Both the position numbers and the translations under genes were made by a program. This document shows, piece by piece, positions 10,355 through 20,796 of a stretch of DNA of 64,000 bases. This stretch comes from Allolobophora icterica. Its lineage: Eukaryota; Annelida; Clitellata; Crassiclitellata; Lumbricidae. The DNA lies in assembly GCA_963556255.1 (NCBI GenBank), contig OY744611.1, positions 6,432,736-6,496,735 of the forward strand. Direction: 5' to 3'. A model generated the notes under the pieces. It saw nothing but the letters and a program-made list of their open reading frames with translations, was not told the DNA's origin and did not search any database. Positions within the stretch are counted from its first letter, which is position 1, and every line of letters begins with the position of its first letter.

Positions 10355-12684
10355 TAGGGTGGTCCACAGACACATGGTAAAAAATAAAGTTCAAGCTAGA
10401 AACCAGGCCACCCTCTCAGTTTTGTACACCTATCAATAGTATTATTGAGACAAAATTTCAGCTTCTTATTGCAACTGGAAGACGGTGCTCACGGACTATG
10501 TTACTTTGTCATATACCGATAAATAGACATTAATTGCAGAAATGAGCGTGTTGAGCATAGAAATGCATTTTATTTCAAAATAGATCAAATATTACTGTAA
10601 TTTGACAACATATGTAATACAAGAACAGTTAGACAGATGGAACTGTAAAATTTCAGAAGGTTTAATGAATTGAAAATATCCAAAAATGTCAAAAACATCG
10701 TCCAGTCCATGAATATCGAATGTCGATTGTTCTTGTTTTATGATTTCAACACCCGTTACAGTATTTGACTCTAGAAACTGCAAGGCTTTGCAAGAACTGC
10801 GTCAACAGCAGACTTCTTTCTTGTGTGAGTGAGAACAGATTTTATATTTGCCTCGGCCACTTGAAGAAGAAATAGCTTTTCTTCTTCATCATTGGTGATG
10901 AGTCAGTAGAATTCCTCGAACAACTTCACACCCTCTCTGCCGTGTCCTTCACCACTCTCAACTGCTGAATTATCTATCTGCCTTGCTTATAATCCTCATT
11001 CTCGATCCATTTCTGTGGTTGAAGTGTAAAAAAATCAATCATCTTCAGGTGTGTGCTCAGTGGGTTGTAAAATCACCCAAAACCCCTCTTTCAGTACCTT
11101 AGCATCACTTCTCACCTTCTTTCACCAGGCTTTGCAGTCATTCCGTAGACAATCTTCACTTTATCTCTTACAGGAAGTTGGTCTTGCGGTCATTCTGTCG
11201 ACAATCTTCACTTTATCTGTTACAGGAAGCTGGTCGACAATCTTCACTTTATCTCTTACAGGAAGTTGGTCTTGCAGTCATTCTGTCGACAATCTTCACT
11301 TTATCTGTTACAGGAAGTTGGTCTGAGAACAGTGCCAGACCTACAGCCTCGTCTGAATGGTACCACAAGTGGTTTTTTAGGACCGTCCTGGCAGCAACGC
11401 TAACGTCACAGTCAATAGACTCATATTGTCCTAGACCAATCCTAAGTGATAGATCTTGTCCTGGAGCTTCAGCAGCAAGTGGGGCCTTTGTCCATGCCTT
11501 TGCGTAAAACAGGGCACCAAACTTCAAGAATCAATTAATCTGATCGCGAAAAAGGTAGATTTTGATTGCATACAGTAACTTGGCCATCTAATGTGCATGG
11601 TGAATTGGCCCAGGGCTCTCCAGTGAATGATTGAAGACTGACTTCCAAGTACAACCACTGTCAGCTCAATGAGCACTTGGTTGTTGTCTCTGATCTCTGA
11701 ATTTCTTTCAGCAAACTCCTTGAGAAAACTGACGCTGTTTCATGGGGGACTGCAGTGCCGGATATGACTTCCAGTCCTCAGAAGTTGACACGTGTCACAC
11801 CTTCTCAGCAGCTTTAAATCTCTTGAAGATTGAGATTTATGGAGAACAGGTGGACTGCAGCACAAGGTGAATACTTTAGCTAAAATCAATTCCATGACAT
11901 GATGACGGCAGGCCAACCACAAGAGCTCTCAGCTTATTTGTCTTCCAGCAGAACACACAATCCGTTGAAATGCCCATTGTTGACATACATTGTATCACAG
12001 CTCAAGGCTTGAACCTTGTCAACTGTGGGTTTTCACAACTTCAGAAGAATATGAACGACCATGAATTCATTGCATCCTGTCCCAAAGGCTAATTTGGGCA
12101 CAAAGAGGAGCTGATTCACACCATCACCCGAAAGCAGCACTGGGAGGCGGTCGACATTTCCTACTCCAAAGATCTTAGGCAGGGTTTACTCAACCCAGTG
12201 TAGTAACAGTGGCTAATCTGGTACAAATTCAGATCTTACAGCTTCAGCATGCTCTGTCCTGACTTTCTTACGCACTCTGTTACGCGAAAGTGGCAGGGCA
12301 GAAGGACCACAGCCAAGCGCTGCAGCAATTGTAATGTAAAAATTCACTTCTGAAAACATGTCAGCCCAAAACACAGGAAGTAAGCACCATGACCTTCAAC
12401 AAGAACTGTACATTCTTTTGTTTCAAGTACCAGTAAGTAAGTAAGTCTGATAACACAACAGAAACTATTTCAAGCTCATCTCCATGATAAATGTTGACCA
12501 AGTAATAAGGCATCGAGATTTACAGCAAATACTACTATATGGTAATATTTATTTGTCATTGAGCACCGTCTTCCAGTTGGAATAAGAAGCTGAAATTTTG
12601 TCTCAATAATACTATTGACAGGTGTAAAAAACTGAGAGGGTGGCCTGGTCTCTAGCTCAAATTTTATTTTTGTGGACCACCCTA
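10355..12684 (-). mobile_element. hAT-type DNA transposon with about 140-bp TIRs, inserted in the mag-like element
   Basis: Termini are TAGGGTGGTCCACA and TGTGGACCACCCTA; inverted similarity continues for about 140 bp on each side (10355-10497 and 12552-12684) with one 10-bp gap and few mismatches. Perfect 8-bp target duplications ATTTATAT flank it (10347-10354 and 12685-12692). 8-bp duplications and TAGGG termini fit the hAT superfamily. The inside is decayed. On the minus strand near 11923-11780 a remnant reads LACRHHVMEL, the same block as in the transposase at 23115-23160, so the element is an inactive relative of the one at 21404-24952. The insertion cuts the retrotransposon between RNase H and integrase. 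Confidence 0.88.
11148..11325. repeat. Imperfect minisatellite inside the hAT-type element
   Basis: Four copies of a unit containing GACAATCTTCACTTTATCT and TTACAGGAAG, spaced 52, 35 and 53 bp apart (starts near 11148, 11200, 11235, 11288). The third unit is shortened by about 17 bp. It creates small repetitive open frames that are not genes. Confidence 0.8.
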
Positions 12685-12692
12685 ATTTATAT

Positions 12693-13978
12693 GCATCAAA
12701 TCAAATAACTGGACAGAAGCCCATGAGTCACTAAATCTTCGTCAGTTTTATCATATCAAAGATGAACTATGCTCATCAGTAGATGGAAAGATACTGCTGA
12801 GAGGTACACGAATCGTGATACCGCAAAGTCTACAGGAGGAAGTCATCCGATTATCACGCGAGGGTCATCAAGGAATCACGAAGACAAAGAAACTCCTACG
12901 ACAGAAAGTCTGGTTTCCTGGTATCGATAAAGCAGCAGAAGACGCTGTCAAGAAATGTCTATCGTGTCAGATAGCCACACCAGAAGCCTCTTCAGAGCCA
13001 TTGCAGATGACTCCATTACCAGAAGGCCCTTGGCAGAACCTATCAGCCGATTGCTGTGGTCCTTTACCGAGTGGTGAATACTTACTTGTCATCATCGATG
13101 ACTATTCAAGGTATCCAGTCGTTGAAATCGTCACCACGACGTCTGCCAATGCAGTCATTCCTGCTTTTGACAGAGTATTCTCTATGTTCGGCATACCAGT
13201 GACCGTAAAGAGTGACAATGGTTCTCCATTTAACAGTGACCTATTCAGACAATTTGCTAAGTACTGCGGTTTTAAGCATAAACGCATTACACCGTATTGG
13301 CCAAAAGCAAATGGCGAAGCCGAACGATTTATGAGAACTTTGAAGAAATCACTTCAGATAGCACATGTGGAGAAGAAGAACTGGAAACAAGAGATGTACA
13401 CCTTTCTTCACGCATACAGGTCAACACCACATACCAGCTGAAATCCTACTAAGATATCCTTTCAGTGGCCGCATTCCGGAAATATCGATATCTGTTCCTG
13501 ATGAAGAGTTAAGAACTGTGTTACACGAGACACCACTGCCAAGCAGAAAATGAAAGCGTACAGAGACTGTCGAAACCACACCAAAAAGGAACTAAGAATC
13601 GGAAATACTGTTCTAGTGAAAAAACTTGGAGGAAATAAGATATCTGGCTGCTATGACAGTATTCCGGTGACCATAAAAAAAATTAAAGGCACGATGATCA
13701 CATCTGAAAGACAAGGATACTCCGTGACAAGAAACTCAACATTTTTCAAGAAGCTGGAGAATGTCGCTCAAGGAAGTGTGGTGAGGGAAGATGAGGATGA
13801 AGACGCAGAGGATTACATCCCAATTCGAACACCAACACCGAGTGTAGCAACGCCAACACAAACTGTCACACCGCCTTGCACGACACTGCCAACTCGAGAA
13901 GGACATAGTACTATTCAGACGCGACGTTATCCACAGCGCCCGAATAGGAAGCCACCAAGACGATTTAGCCCAGAATGA
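12693..13978 (+). pseudogene. Integrase and C-terminal region of the mag-like element (broken)
   Basis: Continuation of the retrotransposon pol after the hAT insertion. The main frame (12815-13441) has the zinc-binding start EGHQGITKTKKLL with CLSCQ; the first His of the usual HHCC set appears to be Arg (SREGHQG). The catalytic core shows D in 'LSADCCGPL', D in 'KSDNGSPF' and E in 'NGEAERFMRTL'. A frame change near 13438 leads to a second frame and then to the last frame at 13550-13978, which carries the basic, proline-rich C-terminal tail ('TPTPSVATPTQTVTPP') and ends at TGA. A purine tract and the 3' LTR follow. The core acidic triad is preserved although the reading frame is not. Confidence 0.85.
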
Positions 13979-14083
13979 ACTGGATTGATGTTCTTATATG
14001 TATAAGAACTCTGACCTAGATACAGACACTATAGAAGTCCAATAAACAGTCAACGTAGAAGTTAGCATTTAAACAAGGGGGGA

Positions 14084-14224
14084 TGTAATATAGTAGGGAA
14101 CCAGTATGAGGACATGGAACCAGTTTGAATGCGCGAATGGCGGACTTAAAACAATAGAGCTTGTCAGTAAACTAAAGATCGGATATTGCGTTGATAATAA
14201 AAGATATAAAGTTAAAATATAACA
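14084..14224 (+). repeat. 3' LTR of the mag-like element
   Basis: Starts TGTAATATAGTAGGG directly after the purine tract and ends ATATAACA. Pairs with 7365-7507. Confidence 0.88.
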
Positions 14225-14487
14225 GAACTGATATCAGAAGTGAACAGAATGTAGAGCAATGGGCCAAGCACAGATCCCTGGGGAACACCAAACAGAGCAG
14301 GAACCCAAGAGGACCTAGAAGAGCAAGTCACGACACAGTTAGAGCGACCAGTAAGAAAAGAGCAGAGCCAGTCTAATGGTTTGCCAACGACTAAAAATGA
14401 GACCGAAAGGCGCTGGAGAAGGATGGTGTGGTCAACTGAGTCAAATGCAGAGCTAACGTCAAAAGGGCCAAAGAGTAACCTGACCAC
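14225..14487 (-). pseudogene. LINE reverse transcriptase fragment
   Basis: Minus-strand frame with the RT blocks DVSSAFDSVDH, LDWLCSFLTGRS and FGVPQGSVLGPLLY, that is RT motifs around the first catalytic Asp and the GVPQGSVLGP loop, followed by 'LFTSDISS'. It stops at the 3' LTR edge, so the LTR element may lie in or beside this LINE copy. A CR1/L2/Jockey-type origin is likely. Fragmentary and inactive. Confidence 0.75.
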
Positions 14488-14589
14488 TAGCTATGGCGCC
14501 ATATAAATCAGACAGGAGGCGAACCAGTGGGGTCTCGGTAGAATGGTTTTCCCGACCATTTGTATTAAGATAAACAGTTAACTGATTTG

Positions 14590-15190
14590 CAACTATTTGC
14601 CACCTTCAGAAATATCTTCAAAACCGCAAGAAATAACGCAAGAAATAACGCTGAAAAAGCTACTATTCGGCCGAATTTACTAAGCAAAGCAGCAATTTTA
14701 AAAAACTTGGAGCCTTATTCGTACTATAATAAAATTGGGCGATCTGGATCCACCAATTGAATTCCTTAAGGTGGGCAACATAGAAAGTAAGGATCCCCTT
14801 CTCATTGCTACTACTCTTAATAACTACTTTTCTAACATTGCCTAGACTCTAGCTGACCAGATCCCTGCATCCCAGACCTCCTTTTCCGACTACCTTGGCC
14901 CTCCCATGACATGCTCCTTCGGCCTAATTCCCACCTCCTCAGATGAACTTCTACAATTATGCTCCTCAATTCGTGTAACCCATAGCAGGGGAACTGATGG
15001 CATTGACCCCACTATAGCCGCCACCAGGTTGCCTTTAATAGCCTCTCCTTTAGCAGAGATCATTAACTGCTCCCTAAACACGGGTGTGGTGCCACAGGCT
15101 ATTAAAACCGCTAAAGTTATTGCGATCTATAAACAGGGCAATAGGAATGAAGTCGCTAACTATAGGCCTATTTCGATACTTCCCTACTTC
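14590..15190 (+). pseudogene. LINE reverse transcriptase N-terminal fragment
   Basis: Plus-strand remains of a second LINE. 'TTLNNYFSNIA' near 14805-14843 is followed by an in-frame TAG, then the frame from 14906 gives SRGTDGIDPTIAATRLPLI, NCSLNTGVVPQAIKTAKVIA and YRPISILPYF. These are the standard blocks just before the RT palm and resemble the intact LINE at 61866-63677 (PRKSPGYDQIS, VAKVIPLFKKGDR, NYRPISLLS). It is cut off before the catalytic motif. Confidence 0.75.
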
Positions 15191-15274
15191 ATCGATATTC
15201 ATCTTCGAACAATGACCCACTCCCATATATTTGGAGCAGCCAGTCCTGAGCATCTAGGGAAGAATCATTGTCTG

Positions 15275-15482
15275 CTGGGACAAATTATCTGGGACTTTCC
15301 ACACTGGGACATCTTGTCTAGGGACATTTTGTTCGGGAAGATTTTGTCCTGGAACATTTTGTACTGGGACATTTTGTCCGGGGACATTTTGTCTGTGGGC
15401 ATTTTGTCTGTGGACATTTTGTCGGTGGACATTTTGTCCGGGACATTGTGCGGGACATTTTATCCGGGGATATTTTGTCCGG
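15275..15482. repeat. 15-bp minisatellite of hairpin-forming units
   Basis: About 14 units close to GGGACATTTTGTCCG. Each unit has the inverted repeat GGACA-TTT-TGTCC (5-bp stem, 3-nt loop). Unit ends vary (GTCTG, GTCGG, GTCCG) while the palindromic core is mostly kept. The translation TKCPx on the minus strand is only a by-product of the repeat. Confidence 0.85.
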
Positions 15483-15764
15483 CCACGATGACATATCTGT
15501 GATGTTTCTAAAGTGAAGGTTTGGCAAAATTTTACAAACTGACTCTTGTTGTTTGTGTTTTACAAATATATTACTGGATATTATTTGATTGGTTTGATAA
15601 TCTGCAATAGATTATAATGGTTTTTTTGTCAGGATCTCTAGATAAAAGCGATCTTAGTTTCGATTCAAAGTGTAAGCATGAACTCTCTCTCTCCGAAACC
15701 AGCAGAATAACATTGTCCTTCAATGACTAGATTTTATCTTCTTCGTAAAACAATCTTGATAGTC

Positions 15765-16720
15765 TTAAAACCTTCTTTTTCTTTTTTTTTGCTGAGCAAC
15801 GATTTCGAATCTATTTCGATTACGATGTCCCGATGTCAACGTGTAAATATGCACTGTATCTGAATATACGGTACCATTTTGTCCTCCTACGATCAGTTGT
15901 TTATTTTTTTCGTCGTAACACAATCTGCATGGGATTAAGCACGGCGCTTCTCCTTCTTTAAATTTCTTCGGGCAAATAATTCGATTCCATTTAAGATCGG
16001 AATTCAAGAGAATCACTCTATGATTTCCAAAGTCAGCCACAAACACTCGATCGTCTGAATCGATTGAGAGATGTTGAGGATCATTCAAATTTTGCTCTTC
16101 ATTTGATGGAATAAACCGACGGACAACCGTTTTTCCATCTCTGGTCAATTCGAACATGTCCCACTTCCACCCTCCCCCACTTGACCCACCCTCCCCCAGC
16201 TTCTGAAACCACCATTTGTGAAGGATGATGTAATTTCCGATGGATGTTTCCACTGCATGACAGGGTTCCTCGATGTGTATTTGTAACTTAATGGATCGAA
16301 CAGGTTTTGCGTTTGGTCCATAGATCGTCGCTTTGTTCCGTGAAAAACTCATCATCAATAACTGACCATCACTGGACACTGACATAGTCAATGGGTCTCC
16401 TGTGCAGAGCCAATTGATGATTTTGTGTTGGTCATTTGTTTCTCTTGTTACCTTGGAGATGCTTTGATTATGCTCAGATAAGTAGAGACAATTTTCCTTC
16501 TCACTGGATACAATGTCCGTGGGATATTCTATCCTTATAAAACTTCTCATGAAAATTGCCCTCTGAACACGAAATGGAATTCGATCCTCAAAGACCAAAA
16601 TATACCATCGACAGAGGACGTAGATTTCATTTCGCAGTTTAGCCACTCCATGCACCCATTCTTCTATGACGTCAATCATGTCGAGTTTCTTAGTGAAGTT
16701 GATGTTAATCGGATACGCGA
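15765..16720 (-). CDS. Copy B exon 4: NHL/beta-propeller exon, intact
   Basis: Terminal exon of the right-hand gene copy, open for 317 codons. The acceptor TTATTATAG precedes 16720 and the exon starts in phase 1. Conserved with copy A: NFTKKLD, KLRNEIYVLC, ENCLYLSEHNQS, SVSSDGQLLMM, VETSIGNYIILHKW, DDRVFVADFGNHRVILLNSD, RLCYDEKNKQLIVGG and VHIYTLTSG. The VFVADFGNHRVILL block is a classic NHL blade; the others are looser, so about five to six blades are likely. The C-terminus ends in the basic tail KKRKRRF, absent from copy A. No signal peptide or membrane segment is visible in this exon, which suggests an intracellular product. Confidence 0.75.
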
Positions 16721-18349
16721 CTATAATAAAAAAATATTATTATAGAAATTAATATGTTTACCATTTATTTCTGATTACATTACTATTACTGATGCTAATG
16801 CTTACTAGATTTTTAAAATTTGTTTCCTTATTTATTATTACTGTTAATGTCAATATGATTCGAATTAAAATGCATTGTTCTTTCAAAGCCTCACTTCTAT
16901 AATTTAAATAACATTACCAGTGTTTTAATTTTATTTCATGTTTTATGAACTAATATATTATATATATGTATTGTATATATATTCGTTTATTTTTGTTTCT
17001 AATACTGTTTGTTTTTATATGAGTTATATTTTTGTATTCATTTAACTTTTTAATTGATCTAACTCGCTGCTATCCGTAATTCATTGTTCAGTTGCAAGTT
17101 TCTATTTATCTCACTTGGCAGTAATCAGCAAGTGCTGTTCACGAAGCTCGCTGTTCACCTGTATATAACTGTTCATCTAACTCTTATTCTTCACTAGATG
17201 ATATTGCTCACTGTCTACCTCGATCTATTATTACCCGTAACCATCTCTTCATCTTTCTCACTCAGTGCCTGTAGCTGTTCATCTGTCATCATTTGTAGCG
17301 GCTATGATTTGAGTCGTACTTCCCTGTAAAAGCCTTAAAATGAATATCACTTTCGAAATGAACAAAATACTCTGTGATATGTTTTTCTTCTCCAACTTTT
17401 CTCCTGTTGAACTTTCTTGCGTCCTGATTGATACGGATTCTTTGCTTGGCTGCAGGATGCTACATCTGACCTGACTAGTAGTCAAATTGCCAATCGTTAT
17501 GATTCTTCGTCTCATTCTATTTTCACTAATTTCAGCTTCTCGCTTTCGATATGTGGCAAACCTCCCGCTACTTACTTATCACCCCACCTCTGGTGCCGGT
17601 GTGGCAGACTCATTCCCCGAGTTGTTATAGGAGGGCGTGGTGTTGTGGTTACCATTTGGATGGCCGCGATTTGCCTTCGTCTATGTGGTTTGGTTCTGTC
17701 CGCCGAGTAATGCCTCCGGATTACTCGAAGGACTTTATGTCGTCTGACTTACTATAATGGCTCAAAATAGAAGACTGAAGACCAATGCGGTTAACGGAGT
17801 TTTTTCTGGCCGAAACTTTCAGTGTAACTCAATATAACTCAATTGTTAACCAGATCAATGATCGTCGTTCAATTTACGACAGTCTGTCGCATAGAATCTA
17901 GATGGTCACAGTTCAGTTCAACATGAAAGACTGAAATAGCCAGATTCTAATTTGCTTTATATGTAATAAACAGTCAACATCGCTATCTTCCACTTACGGC
18001 TTAATCCGCTAAACTTTATCAACAATTTAAACGTTCAAAGACTGCTCACAAATCACAAACCTTGCAGAATACTGAGTCTTTTGCCAAAGTAACTTCTAAG
18101 TCCACACCGATCACGATATTCGATACTCACAAAAGCTCAGAACACTGAGTTTACACCCGTTCAGTCGACCTACCTACGAGAGCTTTGCCCTAGATCTATT
18201 TCTTCTGCGGTTCCCCTTCTTTTGTATGCTACACAGGCCCTTTATTTACGAAATTTCTAGGTCCCTCGGTACTTGTAGCCTACTTACCACGAACCTCTCT
18301 GGTACCCTGGTCAGTACAGTGGTCAGCAAGGTACCGAGCGTCCCGTGTG

Positions 18350-18396
18350 GTACTCATGGCCTATAGAGTACCCATGGCCTGTATTGTACCCGTGGC
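18350..18396. repeat. 18-bp minisatellite interrupted by a MITE
   Basis: Units GTACTCATGGCCTATAGA, GTACCCATGGCCTGTATT and GTACCCGTGGC, the last one continuing after the MITE at 19329 as CTGTGTC. The period is exactly 18 bp, so the MITE inserted into the third unit. Confidence 0.7.
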
Positions 18397-19320
18397 CAGT
18401 GATGGGCACTAAACTATTTTTTTAGTTAAACTAAAACTATTTTCCAACTAAAAAAAATAGTTTAACTAAAGTTGGCAACTGATTTTGGAAATTAGTTAAC
18501 TAAACTAAAAAAGTAGTTAAACTTTTTCCAACTTTTTTCCAACTTTTTATGACAAACATTTTCACAATAAAAGACGTTAAGTGAACTGTAATAATGCAAA
18601 GCGTCAATGACAATTTTACCTTCAAACTATGTAATGTGTACTGTTCTGGCATACAGTTACAGGCATACTGTAAGTAGTGTATGATTTTGAAAATACAGGC
18701 TGTTAATGCTAAAACCATGCAGTGTTAAAATGTTTTTTTGCTGACAATGTTCAATGTTCACTGTGGAAAAATAGTTGCATATTGCTGATTTTTTAGTTAA
18801 ACTTTTTAGTTAGCAACTAAAAAAAATTAGTTAAGCTATGGTTTTAACTAAACTATTTTTTAGTTAAACTTCTTCCTTAACTAAAATTTTGTAGTTAAAC
18901 TAAAAGTTAGCAACTTGTTAGTTAACTATTGCCCAGTGTTTAATCTAGTCCCCCTGTTCTGGGAGGGGAAAACCAGGTTTCTGGGGGACCAACCTATTTT
19001 TCAGTCTTTTTCAACTTTCATCCAGACTTTTTACAACTTTCATCTTCACAAAAAGTTGATGACCTTTTTTCTAGTCATTCGTCCAACTTTCTTCACTTTT
19101 CCTATAGGGATTACTCTCTCAAAAAACTTGATGACCTTTTTTTAGGGATCCGTCTCTCTGGGGGGGGACCATGTGTCACCATGTATCCTGGGGGAAGTTG
19201 CCTCCCCAAAAGGTCTCTACATTATAGTATTGCCGGACTCTGGGGGGAAACATCAATCCTGGGGTCATTTACCCCCTCCCAAAGATGTCTAGATTAAACA
19301 CTGACTATTGCCCATCACTG
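18397..19320. mobile_element. hAT-type MITE (outer), TTAGTTAAACTA-rich
   Basis: Termini CAGTGATGGGCA and TGCCCATCACTG form perfect 12-bp inverted repeats, flanked by the perfect 8-bp duplication CCCGTGGC (18389-18396 and 19321-19328). The inside is AT-rich with many copies of TTTAGTTAAACT and its complement. It has no coding capacity. A second MITE (18934-19303) lies inside it. Confidence 0.88.
18934..19303. mobile_element. MITE nested within the outer MITE
   Basis: Termini CAGTGTTTAATCTAG and CTAGATTAAACACTG are inverted repeats. The flanks repeat ACTATTGCC (18925-18933 and 19304-19312), an 8-9 bp target duplication taken from the outer MITE. G-rich subterminal patches ('CTGGGGG') occur. 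An internal stretch around 19040-19095 (AAAAAGTTGATGACC, then TAGTCATTCGTCC) matches the MITE at 23616-24000 in the opposite orientation. Confidence 0.85.
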
Positions 19321-19632
19321 CCCGTGGCCTGTGTCCAGCGGTAATTTTGTACGGTATACAGAGGCCGGACAGGTCCAGTGCACCAGATGAACTATTTAGC
19401 TCGCTGTATTCAATTCTATTAACGCGTACCAGATCAGCGATGATGTAATAACGTCAGCGCATGCAGGTTATAACGTATAGTGTAAATAATGGCCAATTTC
19501 GCCACAGATAGGCCTACTTTAAAAGTTTAACTTACTTCTCGCTTGCGATACTTTACAAGTTCAACTAAACAGCATTTTCTCTCTACTTCTGATCAAAATG
19601 TCAATTTAGTTGCCATCCATTCTCGTTTCGTT

Positions 19633-19745
<113 letters not shown>

Positions 19746-20427
19746 GTATCTATCTATGCGTGTCTCTGGCCCTCTGGGTGTCTGTCTCTTTCTCTCTATC
19801 TATTTCTGTGTGTCTCTGTCTCTGTCTGCCTGTGTGTCTCTATCTGTCTGTCTCTTTGTCTCTCTGTCTGTCTCTCTCAGTTTCTGTTTCTGTCTCTGTC
19901 TGTCTGTCTCTCAGTCTCTCTCACTCTCTGTCTCTCCGTCTGTCTCTGTCTGTCTCTGTCTCTCACTCCAATTATCTGTTTATCTTACTGCAAATTATCA
20001 ATGCCCTAAATACTTGCTTTCTTTTTGACTAAATGCCACTCTCACTGATACCTGTATCTATTTCAGCATCTCATTTCTCGCCATGTTTCAATTACATTAG
20101 ATGTCACAGAATACTTGACCTTCAATCGCTCATCTCGGTTTCTTTTCACTCTAACTACAGTCTATATAAACAAATTTAAGTAGCCAGACATTAGTATATA
20201 GCGGCTTTAAAAAAGGTTCCTTTGTTTCAGACTTGTCAACCTCTCTTTCTGAATCTCTATTTTAATTTATTTACTCTCCGTTCATAAATCAAACACCTTT
20301 TCTGTCACCCCTTCAACAACTTGCTGATTTTTCCAGCGCAGTAATCGTCACTTCATTCACTAAGGTGGTTTTATTTGAAACCCTACTTTTAATCTGTATT
20401 GTGATGTCTGTGTTATTAAGAACCTGC

Positions 20428-20796
20428 CACCTGTTCTCTTGAATTGATTGCAATCAATGTTGATCACTGTCGATTGAATCATTTCAGAAGTAAGCGGTGC
20501 AATATTTGCAAGACGATATAAGACATCTTTAAGCTGAGTCGACTTGTATAGTTTCTCAGTTGTTTCAAGGGCTTCTTCTGAGCGACACCAGATCCAAACG
20601 ATCACAGTCTGTCTGTACAATTGAGAGTTGATGATTTCTAAGTCTTGCGCCTCAAGTCGACTGAGTAGTTTATCAGTTTCATGTGACCGTGGGTTGGTTC
20701 TGTTTCGAAGGTCGTTGATTCTTTGATGAAGCAGCCGAGGATCCACGGATGCTGAATGCGTTTTACCACAATTTTTAACTTTAACTCTTATAACAA
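20428..20796 (-). CDS. Copy B exon 3: TRADD-N-like adaptor module
   Basis: Partner of the exon at 4509-4877. The acceptor TGCTTTTAG precedes 20796 and the exon starts in phase 1. Open throughout: RTNPRSHETDKLLSRLE, NSQLYRQTVIVWIWC, ALETTEKL, LKDVLYRLANIAP, VINIDCNQFKRT. The position aligned to the copy A donor reads G|GCAGGT instead of G|GTAAGT, so this intron either uses a GC-AG pair or a GT three bases upstream (ACAG|GTGGCA, exon end 20431). Both keep phase 1. The frame stays open past the donor to about 20360, so intron retention would add about 23 codons. Function as for copy A; inference only. Confidence 0.6.

Larger units (their letters stand above)
7365..14224 (+). mobile_element. Ty3-type (mag-like) LTR retrotransposon, split by a DNA transposon
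   Basis: Two near-identical short LTRs (143 and 141 bp) enclose gag and pol in the order gag, protease, RT, RNase H, integrase. Removing the 2.3-kb DNA transposon inserted at 10355-12684 leaves an internal region of about 4.2 kb. A TGG-starting sequence directly follows the 5' LTR as a candidate primer binding site, and a purine run (AAACAAGGGGGGA, 14071-14083) precedes the 3' LTR. The catalytic RT box reads ISDDII and the zinc knuckles and DTGA protease are present, as in mag/C-clade elements. I find no 5-bp target duplication: CAGTC lies on the left and GAACT on the right. Several frameshifts and stops show that it cannot encode its own proteins. Confidence 0.9.

Noticed and set aside
11148..11325. 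CRISPR-like array
   Set aside because: Four irregular tandem units inside a eukaryotic transposon; no spacers and no cas genes.
15318..15527. Minus-strand frame of repeated TKCPx
   Set aside because: A by-product of the 15-bp minisatellite.
17279..17515. 78-codon minus-strand frame in copy B intron 3
   Set aside because: No recognisable motif and no counterpart in copy A.
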